A stretch of DNA of 64,000 nucleotides from Amycolatopsis granulosa (lineage in GTDB: Bacteria > Actinomycetota > Actinomycetes > Mycobacteriales > Pseudonocardiaceae): the NCBI RefSeq assembly GCF_011758745.1, contig NZ_JAANOV010000001.1, positions 2,108,001 through 2,172,000 on the forward strand. Direction: 5' to 3'. Numbering within the stretch: the first letter of the stretch is position 1; each line of letters opens with the position of its first letter. This document shows, one piece after another, positions 1 through 8,672 of the stretch. The translations under genes were made by a program, and so were the position numbers. The notes under the pieces were generated by a model, which ran no database searches, was not told where the DNA came from, and was given only the letters and a program-made list of their open reading frames with translations.

Positions 1-902
1 AGGTCGTCGAACACCCGGTCCACGGCGGGGCGCAGCGTGCCGAGGCGCAGTCCGGCGTTGATGAAGTGCTCCGACCGCCGGCGCCGTGCGGGATCGCGCT
101 GGAGGTAGCTGACATTGCCGTAGCCGAAGACGGTGACCTGGCGGTTCCAGTTCATCGGCAGGGGCGGCCTTCCGGCCACCCAGCCGTACTCGATGAGCAG
201 GCCGCCGACGGCGGTGGCTTCCACCAGGTCCACCACGCCCGGGCCGCCCACGGAGTCGAACGTCAGCCGGGCACCCTCGCCACCGGTGAGCGCGCGCACC
301 TCCTCGACCAGGTCCTGCGAGTCCAGGGTGACGACGTGCGCGGCGCCGGCGGCGAGCAGCTGGTCGCGCTTGGCGCCGGTGCGGGTGACCGCGATCGGCA
401 CCGCTCCGAAGTGGTTGGCGATCTGGATCGCGGCCAGGCCGACCCCGCTGGAGGCGGCGGTGAGCAGCACTGGGTCGCCGGGGCGCAGGCCGCCCCGTTC
501 GACCAGCGCTCCGTACGCGGTCTGGTAGGTGAGCCAGACTGCGGCGCCGGTGACCTCGTCGACGGTGCGGCGGACCAGGCTGGACGCCGGTACGACGACG
601 CGGTCGCCGTACACGCTGTAGTCCCGCATGGAGAACGAGGCGATCGTGCTGATCTCGGTGCCCTCGGGGAAGCCCTCGACGGCGGTTTCCACGACGCCGG
701 CCGCCTCGTAGCCCAGACCCGAGCCGGGCAGCACCGGCTGCTCGAAATAGGTGCCGGCGCGGAACATCGCCTCGGCCCGGTTGAGGCCGATCGCGTCCAC
801 GCGGATGCGCACCTCCCCCGGTCCCGGTTCGGGGACCGGCCGGTCCTCGACGCGCAGCACCTCGGGTCCGCCCAGCTGGTCGAACACCACCGCTCTCGCC
901 AC
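1..902 (-). CDS. Zinc-independent quinone oxidoreductase (MDR family), C-terminus outside window
   Basis: A medium-chain dehydrogenase/reductase of the NADPH:quinone reductase type, expected to reduce quinones or enones with NADPH in the cytosol. I chose the GTG at 902 because GAGGAG lies just upstream; about 300 residues are visible before the gene runs off the left edge. The start (VVFDQLGGPEVL), the motif IRVDAIGLNRAE and the nucleotide-binding loop LLTAASSGVGLAAIQ near residue 145 are typical of the family. No structural-zinc cysteine cluster is seen. It is transcribed divergently from a TetR gene, with a perfect palindrome between them, so it is probably that regulator's target. The substrate cannot be told from sequence. 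Confidence 0.85.
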   Translation of the reverse strand, partial: MARAVVFDQLGGPEVLRVEDRPVPEPGPGEVRIRVDAIGLNRAEAMFRAGTYFEQPVLPGSGLGYEAAGVVETAVEGFPEGTEISTIASFSMRDYSVYGDRVVVPASSLVRRTVDEVTGAAVWLTYQTAYGALVERGGLRPGDPVLLTAASSGVGLAAIQIANHFGAVPIAVTRTGAKRDQLLAAGAAHVVTLDSQDLVEEVRALTGGEGARLTFDSVGGPGVVDLVEATAVGGLLIEYGWVAGRPPLPMNWNRQVTVFGYGNVSYLQRDPARRRRSEHFINAGLRLGTLRPAVDRVFDD

Positions 903-927
903 GACTACTCCTCATCACCGTTCATTT

Positions 928-944
928 ACTACACGGCGTGTAGT
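928..944. promoter_or_regulatory. TetR operator-like palindrome between divergent genes
   Basis: A perfect inverted repeat, ACTACAC-GGC-GTGTAGT, sits between the quinone oxidoreductase start (902) and the TetR start (987). A further copy of the half-site ACTACAC occurs at 946-952. Size, symmetry and position fit autoregulation by the adjacent TetR protein together with control of the oxidoreductase. Binding is inferred. Confidence 0.7.
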
Positions 945-986
945 GACTACACGGGGAATAGTAGACCAACGCCGTACAGTGTCAAG

Positions 987-1682
987 GTGGGTGAAGCGAG
1001 GACGAGCCGCCGGGAACGGCTGCGGACGGAGACGGCGCGCGAGATCAAGGCGATCGCGCTGGAGCTGATGGCCAAGGGCGGGCCGGACGCCATCTCCCTG
1101 CGCGCCATCGCGCGGGAGATGGGCATGACCGCCGGCGCGATCTACGGCTACTACCCCACCCGGGACGACCTGGTCACGACGCTGATCTCGGACGTCTACA
1201 CCTCGCTCCTGGACGCCGTGGAGCGGGCGCGGGACGCGGTGCCCGCCGACGATCCGGGCGGGCGGATCCTGGCCTGGGGCCGGGCGCTGCGGCGGTGGTC
1301 ACTGGACAACCCGGAGGGGTTCCGCCTCGTCTACGGCGACCCGGTGCCCGGCTACCGCCCGCCGGACGGTGGCGCAGCGGCCGACGCCGGGCTCCGCGCG
1401 TGCGCGGGACTGACCGGGCTGGTCGCCGCCGCGTGGCCGTCGATGGGAGCGCCGCCGGACGAGTTCACCTGGGCGGACTTCGGCCCCGAGCTGGTGCGGC
1501 ACATGCACGAGGAGTTCCCCGGCCTGCCGCCCGCCGTGCTGGCGCTGTCGCTGCGGACGTGGGGCCGGATGCACGGCCTGATCACGCTCGAGGTCTACGG
1601 GCACCTCGGTCCGCAGGTCACCGACGCGGAGAAGCTGTACGAGTCCGAGCTGCGGGACCTGGTCCGCTCGCTGGGGTGGTGA
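987..1682 (+). CDS. TetR/AcrR family regulator
   Basis: A 231-residue one-component repressor. The helix-turn-helix lies at about residues 30-60 (SLRAIAREMGMTAGAIYGYY), followed by an all-helical ligand domain of the TetR_C_13 style with many Trp residues. The GTG at 987 is chosen because it follows the palindromic intergenic region directly; the reading frame is open much further upstream, but that part is antisense to the oxidoreductase. The likely targets are itself and the divergent quinone oxidoreductase. The ligand is unknown; a quinone, enone or drug-like molecule would fit the neighbour. Confidence 0.85.
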   Translation: MGEARTSRRERLRTETAREIKAIALELMAKGGPDAISLRAIAREMGMTAGAIYGYYPTRDDLVTTLISDVYTSLLDAVERARDAVPADDPGGRILAWGRALRRWSLDNPEGFRLVYGDPVPGYRPPDGGAAADAGLRACAGLTGLVAAAWPSMGAPPDEFTWADFGPELVRHMHEEFPGLPPAVLALSLRTWGRMHGLITLEVYGHLGPQVTDAEKLYESELRDLVRSLGW

Positions 1683-1703
1683 CCGCGCCACGCCGGTGGT
1701 CGT

Positions 1704-2885
1704 TCACAGCCGCTGGGACACCCCGGCCAGCCACACCCGCACGGGCCGCGCCAGAGCCGTGATGTCCGTCAGCGGATCGCCGTCCACCAGCAGCAAGTCG
1801 GCGTCGAAACCGGGCCGGATGCGGCCCTTGTGGCCGCCCAGGCCGGCCACGTCCGCGGCCACCGAGGTCGCCGAGGCAAGGGCCGCCGCGGTGGCGACAC
1901 CCCCGTCCACCAGCCATTCCACCGAGCTCGCGACCATGCCGTGTGGTTTGGCCGGGGAGATGCCCGAATCGGCGCCGGACACGATCCGCACCCCGGCGCC
2001 GGCCAGCCGGGCCACCTGGCCGATCCGGTCGCGGATCGTCGAGCCCGTGCGAACCAGGAAGTCCCGCAGCGCCGGTGGCGGCGTCATCTCGCCGATCGCC
2101 CCGAGCGTGGGGCACACCGTGACGTCCTGTCCGGCGATCGTGGCGGCCAGCTCGTCGCTCATCCGGATGCCGTCCGGCGTGAAGCAGCTGCAGTGCTCGA
2201 TCCCGTCCACCCGGGCCGCCACCGCCTGCTCGACCGCCGGCGTGCCGTGCGCGTGCGCGGTCACCGGCAGACCGGCGGCGTGGGCCTCCTCGACGATCAG
2301 CCGCAGCTCGGCGAGCGTGAACTGGCAGGCCAGGATGTCGCTGCCGGGTGTCATGCCGCCGCCGCTGGCCATCACCTTCACGACGTCCACGCCGCGCTCG
2401 GCCCGCTCCGCCACGGCCGCGCGCAGCGCGTCCGGGCCGCCGGCCTCGCCGCCCATGTTCCAGCAATGGCCGCCGACGCTGGTGATCGGCGGACCGGCGG
2501 CGAGGATCGTCGGTACTCCGGGCCGGCCGCGCCAGCGGAGGGTCGCGTAGCGGCGGTCGCCCAGGTCCCGCACCGTGGTGACTCCGGCGGCGAGCTGGGT
2601 CCGCAGCGCACGCTCGATCACCTGGTCCAGCTCGTCCGCGGAGTACCCGGCGAGCCGGTCCAGCGCGCCGGGCCCCCCGTCCCCGCACAGGTGGGTGTGC
2701 ATGTCGAACAACCCGGGCAGCAGCGTGCCGGGCGAGCCGGTCACCGGCAGCCCGGCCGGCACCGGGCCGCCGACCGCGTCGATCCGGCCGTCCCGCACGA
2801 CGACCGGCAGGTCGTCGTGCACCCGCTCGCCGTCGAACACGCGGGCGGCGCGGATCGCGAAGCCGTCCATCGCCGATTGGTGCAC
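1704..2885 (-). CDS. Metal-dependent amidohydrolase (imidazolonepropionase-like)
   Basis: A 393-residue amidohydrolase-superfamily enzyme with a TIM barrel and a small beta-sandwich at both ends. The metal site is visible as DMHTHL (His63, His65), a KVMASGG strand carrying the probable bridging lysine, TAHAHG and GIEHCS histidines, and the closing aspartate in IVSGADSG. Members cleave cyclic amides, dipeptides or related C-N bonds; the substrate here is unknown. The C-terminus DADLLLVDGDPLTD is the family's usual end. It converges on the TetR gene. An internal ATG fifteen bases downstream is an alternative start. Confidence 0.85.
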   Translation of the reverse strand: MHQSAMDGFAIRAARVFDGERVHDDLPVVVRDGRIDAVGGPVPAGLPVTGSPGTLLPGLFDMHTHLCGDGGPGALDRLAGYSADELDQVIERALRTQLAAGVTTVRDLGDRRYATLRWRGRPGVPTILAAGPPITSVGGHCWNMGGEAGGPDALRAAVAERAERGVDVVKVMASGGGMTPGSDILACQFTLAELRLIVEEAHAAGLPVTAHAHGTPAVEQAVAARVDGIEHCSCFTPDGIRMSDELAATIAGQDVTVCPTLGAIGEMTPPPALRDFLVRTGSTIRDRIGQVARLAGAGVRIVSGADSGISPAKPHGMVASSVEWLVDGGVATAAALASATSVAADVAGLGGHKGRIRPGFDADLLLVDGDPLTDITALARPVRVWLAGVSQRL

Positions 2886-2897
2886 TTGCCCCCGCCG

Positions 2898-3131
2898 CTA
2901 GGCGCCGAGGGTGTCGATCTCGGTGGAGAGGATCGCGGCCTGCTCGTCGAGTTCGTGCTCGCCGGGCTGGTCCCCGGCCCGCTGCCGCAGCGCGTCACGC
3001 TCGATGACGGTCAGCGCGCCGCCCGGCGCCTCACCGGCCGGCAGCACCTCGAGCCGGCCCTCCTGCAGCACGAGCCGTGCTCCGTCGCCGGCCTCCAGCA
3101 GCGCCTGCAGATCCGCCGCGGTCACCTTCAT
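2898..3131 (-). CDS. Small acidic hypothetical protein
   Basis: A 77-residue hydrophilic protein beginning MKVTAADLQALLEAGDG. The middle (ARLVLQEGRLEVLPAG) could form a short beta-hairpin. I do not recognise a family. It ends 12 bases before the amidohydrolase start on the same strand, so the two are probably co-transcribed. The start has GGGAGACCCGATG-like spacing to a purine-rich site. It has no membrane segment and no cysteines. Confidence 0.55.
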   Translation of the reverse strand: MKVTAADLQALLEAGDGARLVLQEGRLEVLPAGEAPGGALTVIERDALRQRAGDQPGEHELDEQAAILSTEIDTLGA

Positions 3132-3176
3132 CGGGTCTCCCTTCGCCGCGCGCCGGTTACCCGCTCGGTGCGGCGG

Positions 3177-4958
3177 TCAAGCGTGCAGGGCGTGCACCCG
3201 GAGCGCGAGCTGGATCTCCAGCGCCCGGCCGGGCTGCTGCCAGTCGTCGCCGAGGAGGGACGCGACGCGGTCCAGCCGCTGCACCACCGTGTTGACGTGG
3301 ACGTGCAGCGCCTCCTTCGCGCGCGTGGAGTTGCCGCCCGCCGCGAAGTACGCCTGCAAGGTGCCGATCAGATCGGTGCCGCGCCGCTCGTCGTAGTCCA
3401 GCACCGGGCCGAGCGTGCGCCGCACGAACCCGGTCAGGTCCCCGCGATCGCCGAGCAGCACGCCGAGGAACCCCAGCCCGGCAGCCGAGGCACCGTCACC
3501 GGAACGGCCCAGCGCCAGCAGCGCCCGCAGGCACCGGACGGCTTCCGCGTGGGCACCGGCGATCGCCACCGGACCACGGGCCGGGCCGGCCGCGCCCACC
3601 GTCACCGGCGTGTCCACGGCGGCCGTCAGCGCTTCGGCCGTGCGTGCCGCCACCGCGTCCGGATCGTCGCCGCGCACCAGCAGCACCACCTCCTCGGCGT
3701 GGATACCGGCCAGCGTCGCGTGCCGCGCGGCGGCCACCGCGAGCCGGGCCCGGGACACCGACTCGGCGTGCGCGAGCAGCACCGCGTGCGCTTCGGTCAG
3801 GTCGACGCCCAGTCGTCCGGCCCGGGCGAGCAGGGCGCCCGGGTTGCGGTCCGGCGCGGTCAGCAGGTCGGTGAGCAGCTCGCCGCGGACCTCCTCCTCG
3901 GCCTTCGCCACCGACCGGCGGAGCAGGAGCAGCAACGCGGTGACGACGGCGGCCCGCTCGAACAGCCGCCGGTCGGCGTCGAGCAGCGCGTCCCGCCCGG
4001 CCAGCACCATGCTGCCGAGCAGTTCGGGGCCGGCCTGCACCGCGCACACCAGCGAGTCGTCCCCGGCCACCGAGCGCCCGGTGCTCCGCGACGCCGCGAC
4101 CACCTCCGGATCGGGCGCGGGCGGGGCGGTTCCCGCGTGCGCCAGTTCCTCGCCCGCCGCGTCGAACAACCCGATCGAGCCGTGCAGGACCCCGGCCAGC
4201 GCGGCGGCCACCTCGGGCACGTCCCCGCCGCGCAGCACCAGGTCCATCAGCCGGTCGTGCGCCTCCTCCGCGCGGTGCATCGCCGCCGAGTGCGAGCTGA
4301 TCTCGTCCAGCAGGCGGGCGTTGTCGAGCGCGATGACGGCGTGGTCGGCCAGCGACGACAGCAACGCGACCTCGTCCGGCGTGAAGTCGCGCGGTGTCCG
4401 GTCGGACGCGTACAGCACACCGATCACCGACCCGCCCAGCGACAGCGGAACGCCCAGGATCGCGGCCAGCCCCTCGTCACGCACCGCCTCGTCGATCGGG
4501 CTGGTGTGCCGGAACCGCTCGTCCCGGAAGTAGTCCGGGGTCGCGTAGGGCCGCGCGCTCTGCGCCACCAGGCCGCCGAGCCCCTCGCCCATGCCCAGGA
4601 TGACCTCCTTGAACAGCGGCGACACGCACCCGTCGGTGACGCGCATGTAGGTGCGCCCGGCGGTTTCGTCGTTGAGGCTGAGGTAGGAGACGTCGGCGCC
4701 GAGCAGCGTGCGGGCCCGCCGCACGATCGAGCGGAGCACGGCGTCCGGGTCGCGCAGGCGGGCCAGGTCGCTGGCCGTGTCGAACAACGCGGTCAGCTCG
4801 GCTTCGCGCCGGCGGTGCGCGGTCAGCGTGGCGTGGATGCGCAGCGCCAGCTCGGTGGCCTTGGGGTCGGCGGCGCCGGCGTGCGCCAGCTGCTCGCTGC
4901 TCGCCCCGCCGGCGAGCAGGTCGAGCAGCCGGCGCACGTCGTGGTCCACGCCGGTCAT
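3177..4958 (-). CDS. GAF-domain regulator with PucR/CdaR-type C-terminal HTH
   Basis: A 593-residue cytosolic regulator. After a helical start, a GAF sensor domain spans roughly residues 50-200 (LFDTASDLARLRDPDAVLRS through ALLSSLADHAVIALDNAR). A central region follows, and the C-terminus has the PucR-type helix-turn-helix (AKEALHVHVNTVVQRLDRV). This architecture is common in actinobacterial activators of small-molecule catabolism. Its start lies four bases after the stop of the transporter gene, giving the order dehydrogenase, transporter, regulator on one transcript. It probably senses a metabolite of that pathway; which one is not visible. Confidence 0.85.
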   Translation of the reverse strand: MTGVDHDVRRLLDLLAGGASSEQLAHAGAADPKATELALRIHATLTAHRRREAELTALFDTASDLARLRDPDAVLRSIVRRARTLLGADVSYLSLNDETAGRTYMRVTDGCVSPLFKEVILGMGEGLGGLVAQSARPYATPDYFRDERFRHTSPIDEAVRDEGLAAILGVPLSLGGSVIGVLYASDRTPRDFTPDEVALLSSLADHAVIALDNARLLDEISSHSAAMHRAEEAHDRLMDLVLRGGDVPEVAAALAGVLHGSIGLFDAAGEELAHAGTAPPAPDPEVVAASRSTGRSVAGDDSLVCAVQAGPELLGSMVLAGRDALLDADRRLFERAAVVTALLLLLRRSVAKAEEEVRGELLTDLLTAPDRNPGALLARAGRLGVDLTEAHAVLLAHAESVSRARLAVAAARHATLAGIHAEEVVLLVRGDDPDAVAARTAEALTAAVDTPVTVGAAGPARGPVAIAGAHAEAVRCLRALLALGRSGDGASAAGLGFLGVLLGDRGDLTGFVRRTLGPVLDYDERRGTDLIGTLQAYFAAGGNSTRAKEALHVHVNTVVQRLDRVASLLGDDWQQPGRALEIQLALRVHALHA

Positions 4959-4962
4959 CGTC

Positions 4963-6303
4963 TCACCGGACGACGGGTTCCGCGGTGCTCCCGGTGGTCG
5001 CGGGGGCCTCGTCGTGCAGCGAGGTCCGCGCGGTCTCCTGGGCGCTGGCCACCGCGATCAGGGTGAGCACGCACATCGCCACCACGTACAGCGAGACCGC
5101 CGCCGTGCCGCCGAACTCCTTGAACAGCGCGACCGCGAGGATCGGGGCCAGCGCGCCCGCGGCGATCGAGGACAGCTGGCCGCCGATGGACAGGCCGGTG
5201 TAGCGGACGCGGGTCGGGAACTGCTCGGCGAAGAACGCCGCCTGCGGCCCGTACATGGCGCCGTGCAGCACCAGGCCGACGGTCGCGGCGAGCACGATCA
5301 TCGCGGGCGAGCGGGTGTCCATCAGCGCGAAGAACGCGAACGCCCAGCCCGCCATCGCGACCGTGCCGAACAGGTACACCGGGCGGCGGCCGATCCGGTC
5401 GGACAGCGCACCCCACAGCGGGATCGTCACGAAGTGGATCGCCGAGCCGATGAGCACCGCGTTGAGCCCGGTGGACTTGCTCAGCCCGAGCGGACCGGTG
5501 ACGTAGACCAGGATGAACGCGGTGAGAACGTAGTAGGACACGTTCTCCGCCATCCGGGCGCCGATGGTGATGAGCACCCGCCGCCAGGCGGTGCGGAAGA
5601 CCTCCACCGCCGGGGCGCCGTGCTGTTCGCCGCGCTGCCGCGCCTTCTCCTGCGCGGCCAGGAAGACCGGCGATTCGGTGACGGTGAGCCGGATCCACAG
5701 GCCGATCATCACCAGCACGCCGGAGAGCAGGAACGGGACCCGCCAGCCCCAGGAGACGAACGCGGCGTCGGTCTGCACCGCGGCCAGCACGGCGAGCACC
5801 GCGGTGGCCAGCAGGTTGCCGCCCGGGGCGCCGCACTGCGGCCAGGAGGCCCAGAACCCGCGGCGGCGGTCGTCGCCGTGTTCGGACACGATCAGCACCG
5901 CGCCGCCCCACTCGCCGCCCAGCGCGAAGCCCTGGATCAGCCGCAACGCGGTGAGCAGCAGCGGAGCGGCCACGCCCACCGCGGCGTAGGTCGGCAGCAG
6001 GCCCATCGCGCAGGTGGACCCGCCCATCAGCAGCAGGCTGAACACCAGCAGCTTCTTGCGGCCCACCCGGTCACCGAAGTGGCCGAACACCAGCCCGCCC
6101 AGCGGCCGGGCCAGGAAGCCGATCGCGTAGGTCGCGAAGGACAGCAGGGTGCCGGTCAGCGGGTCGCTGCCGGGGAAGAACAGCTTGTTGAAGACCAGGG
6201 CCGCGGCCGATCCGTAGAGGAAGAAGTCGTACCACTCGATCGTCGTGCCGACGAGGCTCGCGCCGACGACTTTCGCGATCGCGCGCTTCTCGGTGCGGGG
6301 CAT
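4963..6303 (-). CDS. MHS-type major facilitator transporter
   Basis: A 446-residue, 12-helix permease of the metabolite:H+ symporter branch of MFS (ShiA/KgtP/ProP relatives). The hallmark start GTTIEWYDFFLYG and the loop GHFGDRVGRKKLLV between helices 2 and 3 are clear. The ATG at 6303 has an AAGGAG-type site upstream. It lies between a 3-hydroxybutyrate dehydrogenase and a GAF regulator on the same strand, so it probably imports the substrate of that enzyme or a related short hydroxy or keto acid. The substrate assignment is inference from context only. Confidence 0.85.
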   Translation of the reverse strand: MPRTEKRAIAKVVGASLVGTTIEWYDFFLYGSAAALVFNKLFFPGSDPLTGTLLSFATYAIGFLARPLGGLVFGHFGDRVGRKKLLVFSLLLMGGSTCAMGLLPTYAAVGVAAPLLLTALRLIQGFALGGEWGGAVLIVSEHGDDRRRGFWASWPQCGAPGGNLLATAVLAVLAAVQTDAAFVSWGWRVPFLLSGVLVMIGLWIRLTVTESPVFLAAQEKARQRGEQHGAPAVEVFRTAWRRVLITIGARMAENVSYYVLTAFILVYVTGPLGLSKSTGLNAVLIGSAIHFVTIPLWGALSDRIGRRPVYLFGTVAMAGWAFAFFALMDTRSPAMIVLAATVGLVLHGAMYGPQAAFFAEQFPTRVRYTGLSIGGQLSSIAAGALAPILAVALFKEFGGTAAVSLYVVAMCVLTLIAVASAQETARTSLHDEAPATTGSTAEPVVR

Positions 6304-6335
6304 GGGCAACACTCCTTTGTGCCGTGGCGGAAACG

Positions 6336-7085
6336 TCAGGCGGCGGTCCAGCCGCCGTCGAGAGGGAGGGACACCCCGGTGATGTGGCCGGCGGACGGAC
6401 CGCACAGCCAGCGCACCGCGTCGGCGACCTCGGCCGGGTCGACGAGCCGCTTGATCGCGGCACGCCGCAGCAGGACCTCGCCGACGATCTCGTCCTCGGG
6501 ACGGCCGTGCGCGGCGGCCTGGTCGGCGAGCTGGCCGCGGACCAGGGGCGTGTCGACGTATCCCGGGCTGACGCAGTTGCTGGTCACCCCGTGCGGCGCG
6601 CCTTCCAGAGCGGCCACTTTGGACAGTCCTTCGAGCGCGTGCTTCGCGGAGACGTACGCGGACTTGAAGGCGCTCGCCCGCAGGCCGTGCACGCTGGAGA
6701 CGTTCACGATGCGGCCCCAGCTCTGCGCGTACATGTGCGGCAGCACGTGGCGGATCAGCAGGAACGGCGCGGTGACCATGACCGCGTGCATGCGGGTGAA
6801 CACCTCGGGCGGGAACTCGGTCAACGGCGCGACGTGCTGGAAGCCGGCGTTGTTGACGAGGATGTCGACGTCGGCGGGCAGCCCCGCGGCGGCCGCCGGG
6901 TCGGCCAGGTCGGCGGTGTGCGCCCAGCCGCCGGTCTCGGCGGCGACCCGCTCGGCGGCGGCGGAGTCGATGTCCACCGCGTGCACCTTCGCCCCGGCCG
7001 CGGCCAGCGCGACCGCACACGCCCGCCCGATCCCGCTGCCGGCGCCGGTGACCAGCGCGACCCGCCCGTCCCAGTACTCGCTCAT
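6336..7085 (-). CDS. 3-Hydroxybutyrate dehydrogenase (SDR)
   Basis: A 249-residue short-chain dehydrogenase. It has the NAD site TGAGSGIG, the NNAG motif (followed by FQHVAPL, typical of 3-hydroxybutyrate dehydrogenases), the catalytic serine in NVSSVHGL and YVSAKH with Tyr and Lys. It would oxidise D-3-hydroxybutyrate to acetoacetate with NAD+. It is first in a three-gene unit with an MHS transporter and a GAF regulator, with 32 bases between its stop and the transporter start. The specificity call rests on motif similarity; another beta-hydroxy acid is possible. Confidence 0.8.
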   Translation of the reverse strand: MSEYWDGRVALVTGAGSGIGRACAVALAAAGAKVHAVDIDSAAAERVAAETGGWAHTADLADPAAAAGLPADVDILVNNAGFQHVAPLTEFPPEVFTRMHAVMVTAPFLLIRHVLPHMYAQSWGRIVNVSSVHGLRASAFKSAYVSAKHALEGLSKVAALEGAPHGVTSNCVSPGYVDTPLVRGQLADQAAAHGRPEDEIVGEVLLRRAAIKRLVDPAEVADAVRWLCGPSAGHITGVSLPLDGGWTAA

Positions 7086-7181
7086 GGCGACCGAAGGTAA
7101 GCGCGCGGCCGCGGTAAGCCTATGTGCGCACCCACCACAACTTCGTGGACAACCATGGGTCTGCCCACTAGCGTCGGCGGC

Positions 7182-7280
7182 ATGCACCTGCGCATCGCCG
7201 AGGAGGGCGACCACCCGGCCCACGACTACGAGGGGCCGGGCGAGGACCGGGTCTGCTTCGCGAAGGCGCTGCCGGAATAG
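7182..7280 (+). CDS. Possible 32-residue small protein
   Basis: A short frame starting ATG at 7182, acidic, with no recognised domain. A TAGCGT element lies seven bases before the ATG, the arrangement seen in leaderless actinobacterial genes. It ends about 55 bases before the thioredoxin gene. It may be real or chance; nothing beyond the promoter-like element supports it. Confidence 0.25.
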   Translation: MHLRIAEEGDHPAHDYEGPGEDRVCFAKALPE

Positions 7281-7334
7281 GCCGCGGACCGGGCTTGTTG
7301 CGTCCGGGGAGGGGTATCCAGAGGAGGTTCACGC

Positions 7335-7700
7335 ATGGCGACGGTCACCCTGACCAAGGACAACTTCGAAGAGGTCGTCAACTCCGACGGCATGGTGCTC
7401 GTCGACTTCTGGGCGGACTGGTGCGGGCCCTGCAAGATGTTCGCGCCCGTGTTCGAGGGAGCGGCCGGCCGGCACGACGACATCGTGTTCGGCAAGGTCG
7501 ACACGGAGGACCAGACCGAGCTGGCCCAGGCGTTCGGCATCCAGTCGATCCCGACGCTGATGGCCGTGCGGGACGGGGTCGTGCTCTACGCGCAGCCCGG
7601 TGCGCTGCCCGAGGCGAGCCTGGAGGAGCTGATCGGCAAGCTGCGCGAGGTCGACATGGACCAGGTGCGCGCGGAGATCGCGAAGCAGCAGGCCGAGTGA
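7335..7700 (+). CDS. trxA: Thioredoxin
   Basis: A 121-residue cytosolic thiol-disulfide oxidoreductase with the classic WCGPCK active site in VDFWADWCGPCKMF and the cis-proline loop SIPTLMAV. It reduces protein disulfides using electrons from thioredoxin reductase. The start has GAGGAGG upstream. The C-terminal tail is slightly longer than in E. coli thioredoxin (VDMDQVRAEIAKQQAE), which is common in actinobacteria. Monocistronic by spacing. Whether it is the main thioredoxin or a paralogue cannot be judged here. Confidence 0.93.
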   Translation: MATVTLTKDNFEEVVNSDGMVLVDFWADWCGPCKMFAPVFEGAAGRHDDIVFGKVDTEDQTELAQAFGIQSIPTLMAVRDGVVLYAQPGALPEASLEELIGKLREVDMDQVRAEIAKQQAE

Positions 7701-7762
7701 GCGTTTGCCGCTGATCGCCGGCGGGCCGATGATGGTGCCATGACCTCCTGGGGCGGGCGCCG

Positions 7763-8623
7763 ATGAAGTTCGAGACGGTCGCCGACGAGCTGTACGCCCT
7801 GCCCCGGGACGAGTTCACCGCGGCCCGCACGGAACGGGCCAAGGCGGCCAGGGCCCGGCAGCCGGACCTCGCGAAGCGCATCACCGGCCTGCGCAAGCCG
7901 ACGGTCGCCGCCTGGCTGGTCAACCAGGTGGTGCGGCAGCACCCGCGGGAGATCGAGCAGCTGGACGACCTGGGGTCGCGGTTGCGGGCCGCGCACCGGA
8001 AACTCGCGGGCGACGAGCTGCGCACGCTGTCCCGGCAGCGCAACGAGCTGATCCGCCGGTTGAGCGGCCTGGCGAGCGCCATCGCCGACACCGTGGGCGT
8101 GGCCTACCACGACACCGCCGAGCGGCAGGTCGAGGACACGTTCGAGGCGGCGGTGTCCAATCCGGACTCAGCGGCGGAAGTGCGGGCGGGACGGTTGTCC
8201 ACCGCGTTGACACCGTCCACTTCGGAGGACTGGCTCGCCGCCGCGCTCGCCGCGTCGCCGGCGCGCAAGGCCGCGCCGCAACCCCCTGCCCGGGCCCGGG
8301 CGAAGCAGCAGCGATCACGCGACCCCGAGGCCGAACGCCGGGAGGCGGCACTGGCCGAAGCACGCGCGAACGCCGCCGCCGCGGCCGCCGCACGCGACGA
8401 GGCTCAGCAGAACCTCGACGAAACCACCGCCCGCGCGGCGGAAGCGGCCGAAACGGTGGCCGGCCTGCGCACCCGTTTGGACGAAGCCGTCCGGGCCGAA
8501 CGCGCGGTGCGCAAGGAAGTGACGGCCGCGCGCAGGGCAGTCACGGCGGCGGAGAAGGCGGCCGGGGAAGCCGAACGACGGGTCACCGAAATGACGTCGT
8601 TCGGCCGACGCTCCCGGCGGTGA
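7763..8623 (+). CDS. Coiled-coil hypothetical protein
   Basis: A 286-residue protein found widely in actinobacteria but without a known role. The N-terminal half (PRDEFTAARTERAKAAR, LRKPTVAAWLVNQVVR) is a conserved-looking basic helical domain. The C-terminal 100 residues are Ala/Glu/Arg-rich heptads, a long coiled coil, ending in an Arg-rich tail. This composition suggests a nucleic-acid or nucleoid-associated structural role, but that is a guess. There is no signal peptide or membrane segment. Confidence 0.7.
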   Translation: MKFETVADELYALPRDEFTAARTERAKAARARQPDLAKRITGLRKPTVAAWLVNQVVRQHPREIEQLDDLGSRLRAAHRKLAGDELRTLSRQRNELIRRLSGLASAIADTVGVAYHDTAERQVEDTFEAAVSNPDSAAEVRAGRLSTALTPSTSEDWLAAALAASPARKAAPQPPARARAKQQRSRDPEAERREAALAEARANAAAAAAARDEAQQNLDETTARAAEAAETVAGLRTRLDEAVRAERAVRKEVTAARRAVTAAEKAAGEAERRVTEMTSFGRRSRR

Positions 8624-8672
8624 CCTTGTGCCACACTGGCGGGAACCCGCGACCGGAAGGTGGTGATCACCG

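Noticed and set aside
66-986. Long forward frame in front of the TetR gene
   Set aside because: It is antisense to the quinone oxidoreductase, which shows family motifs. The TetR domain begins only after 987.
1830-5066. Very long forward open frame of over 1000 codons
   Set aside because: Typical of high-GC DNA opposite real genes. It is Arg/Gly/His/Gln-rich with no domain, while the minus strand encodes an amidohydrolase and a GAF regulator.
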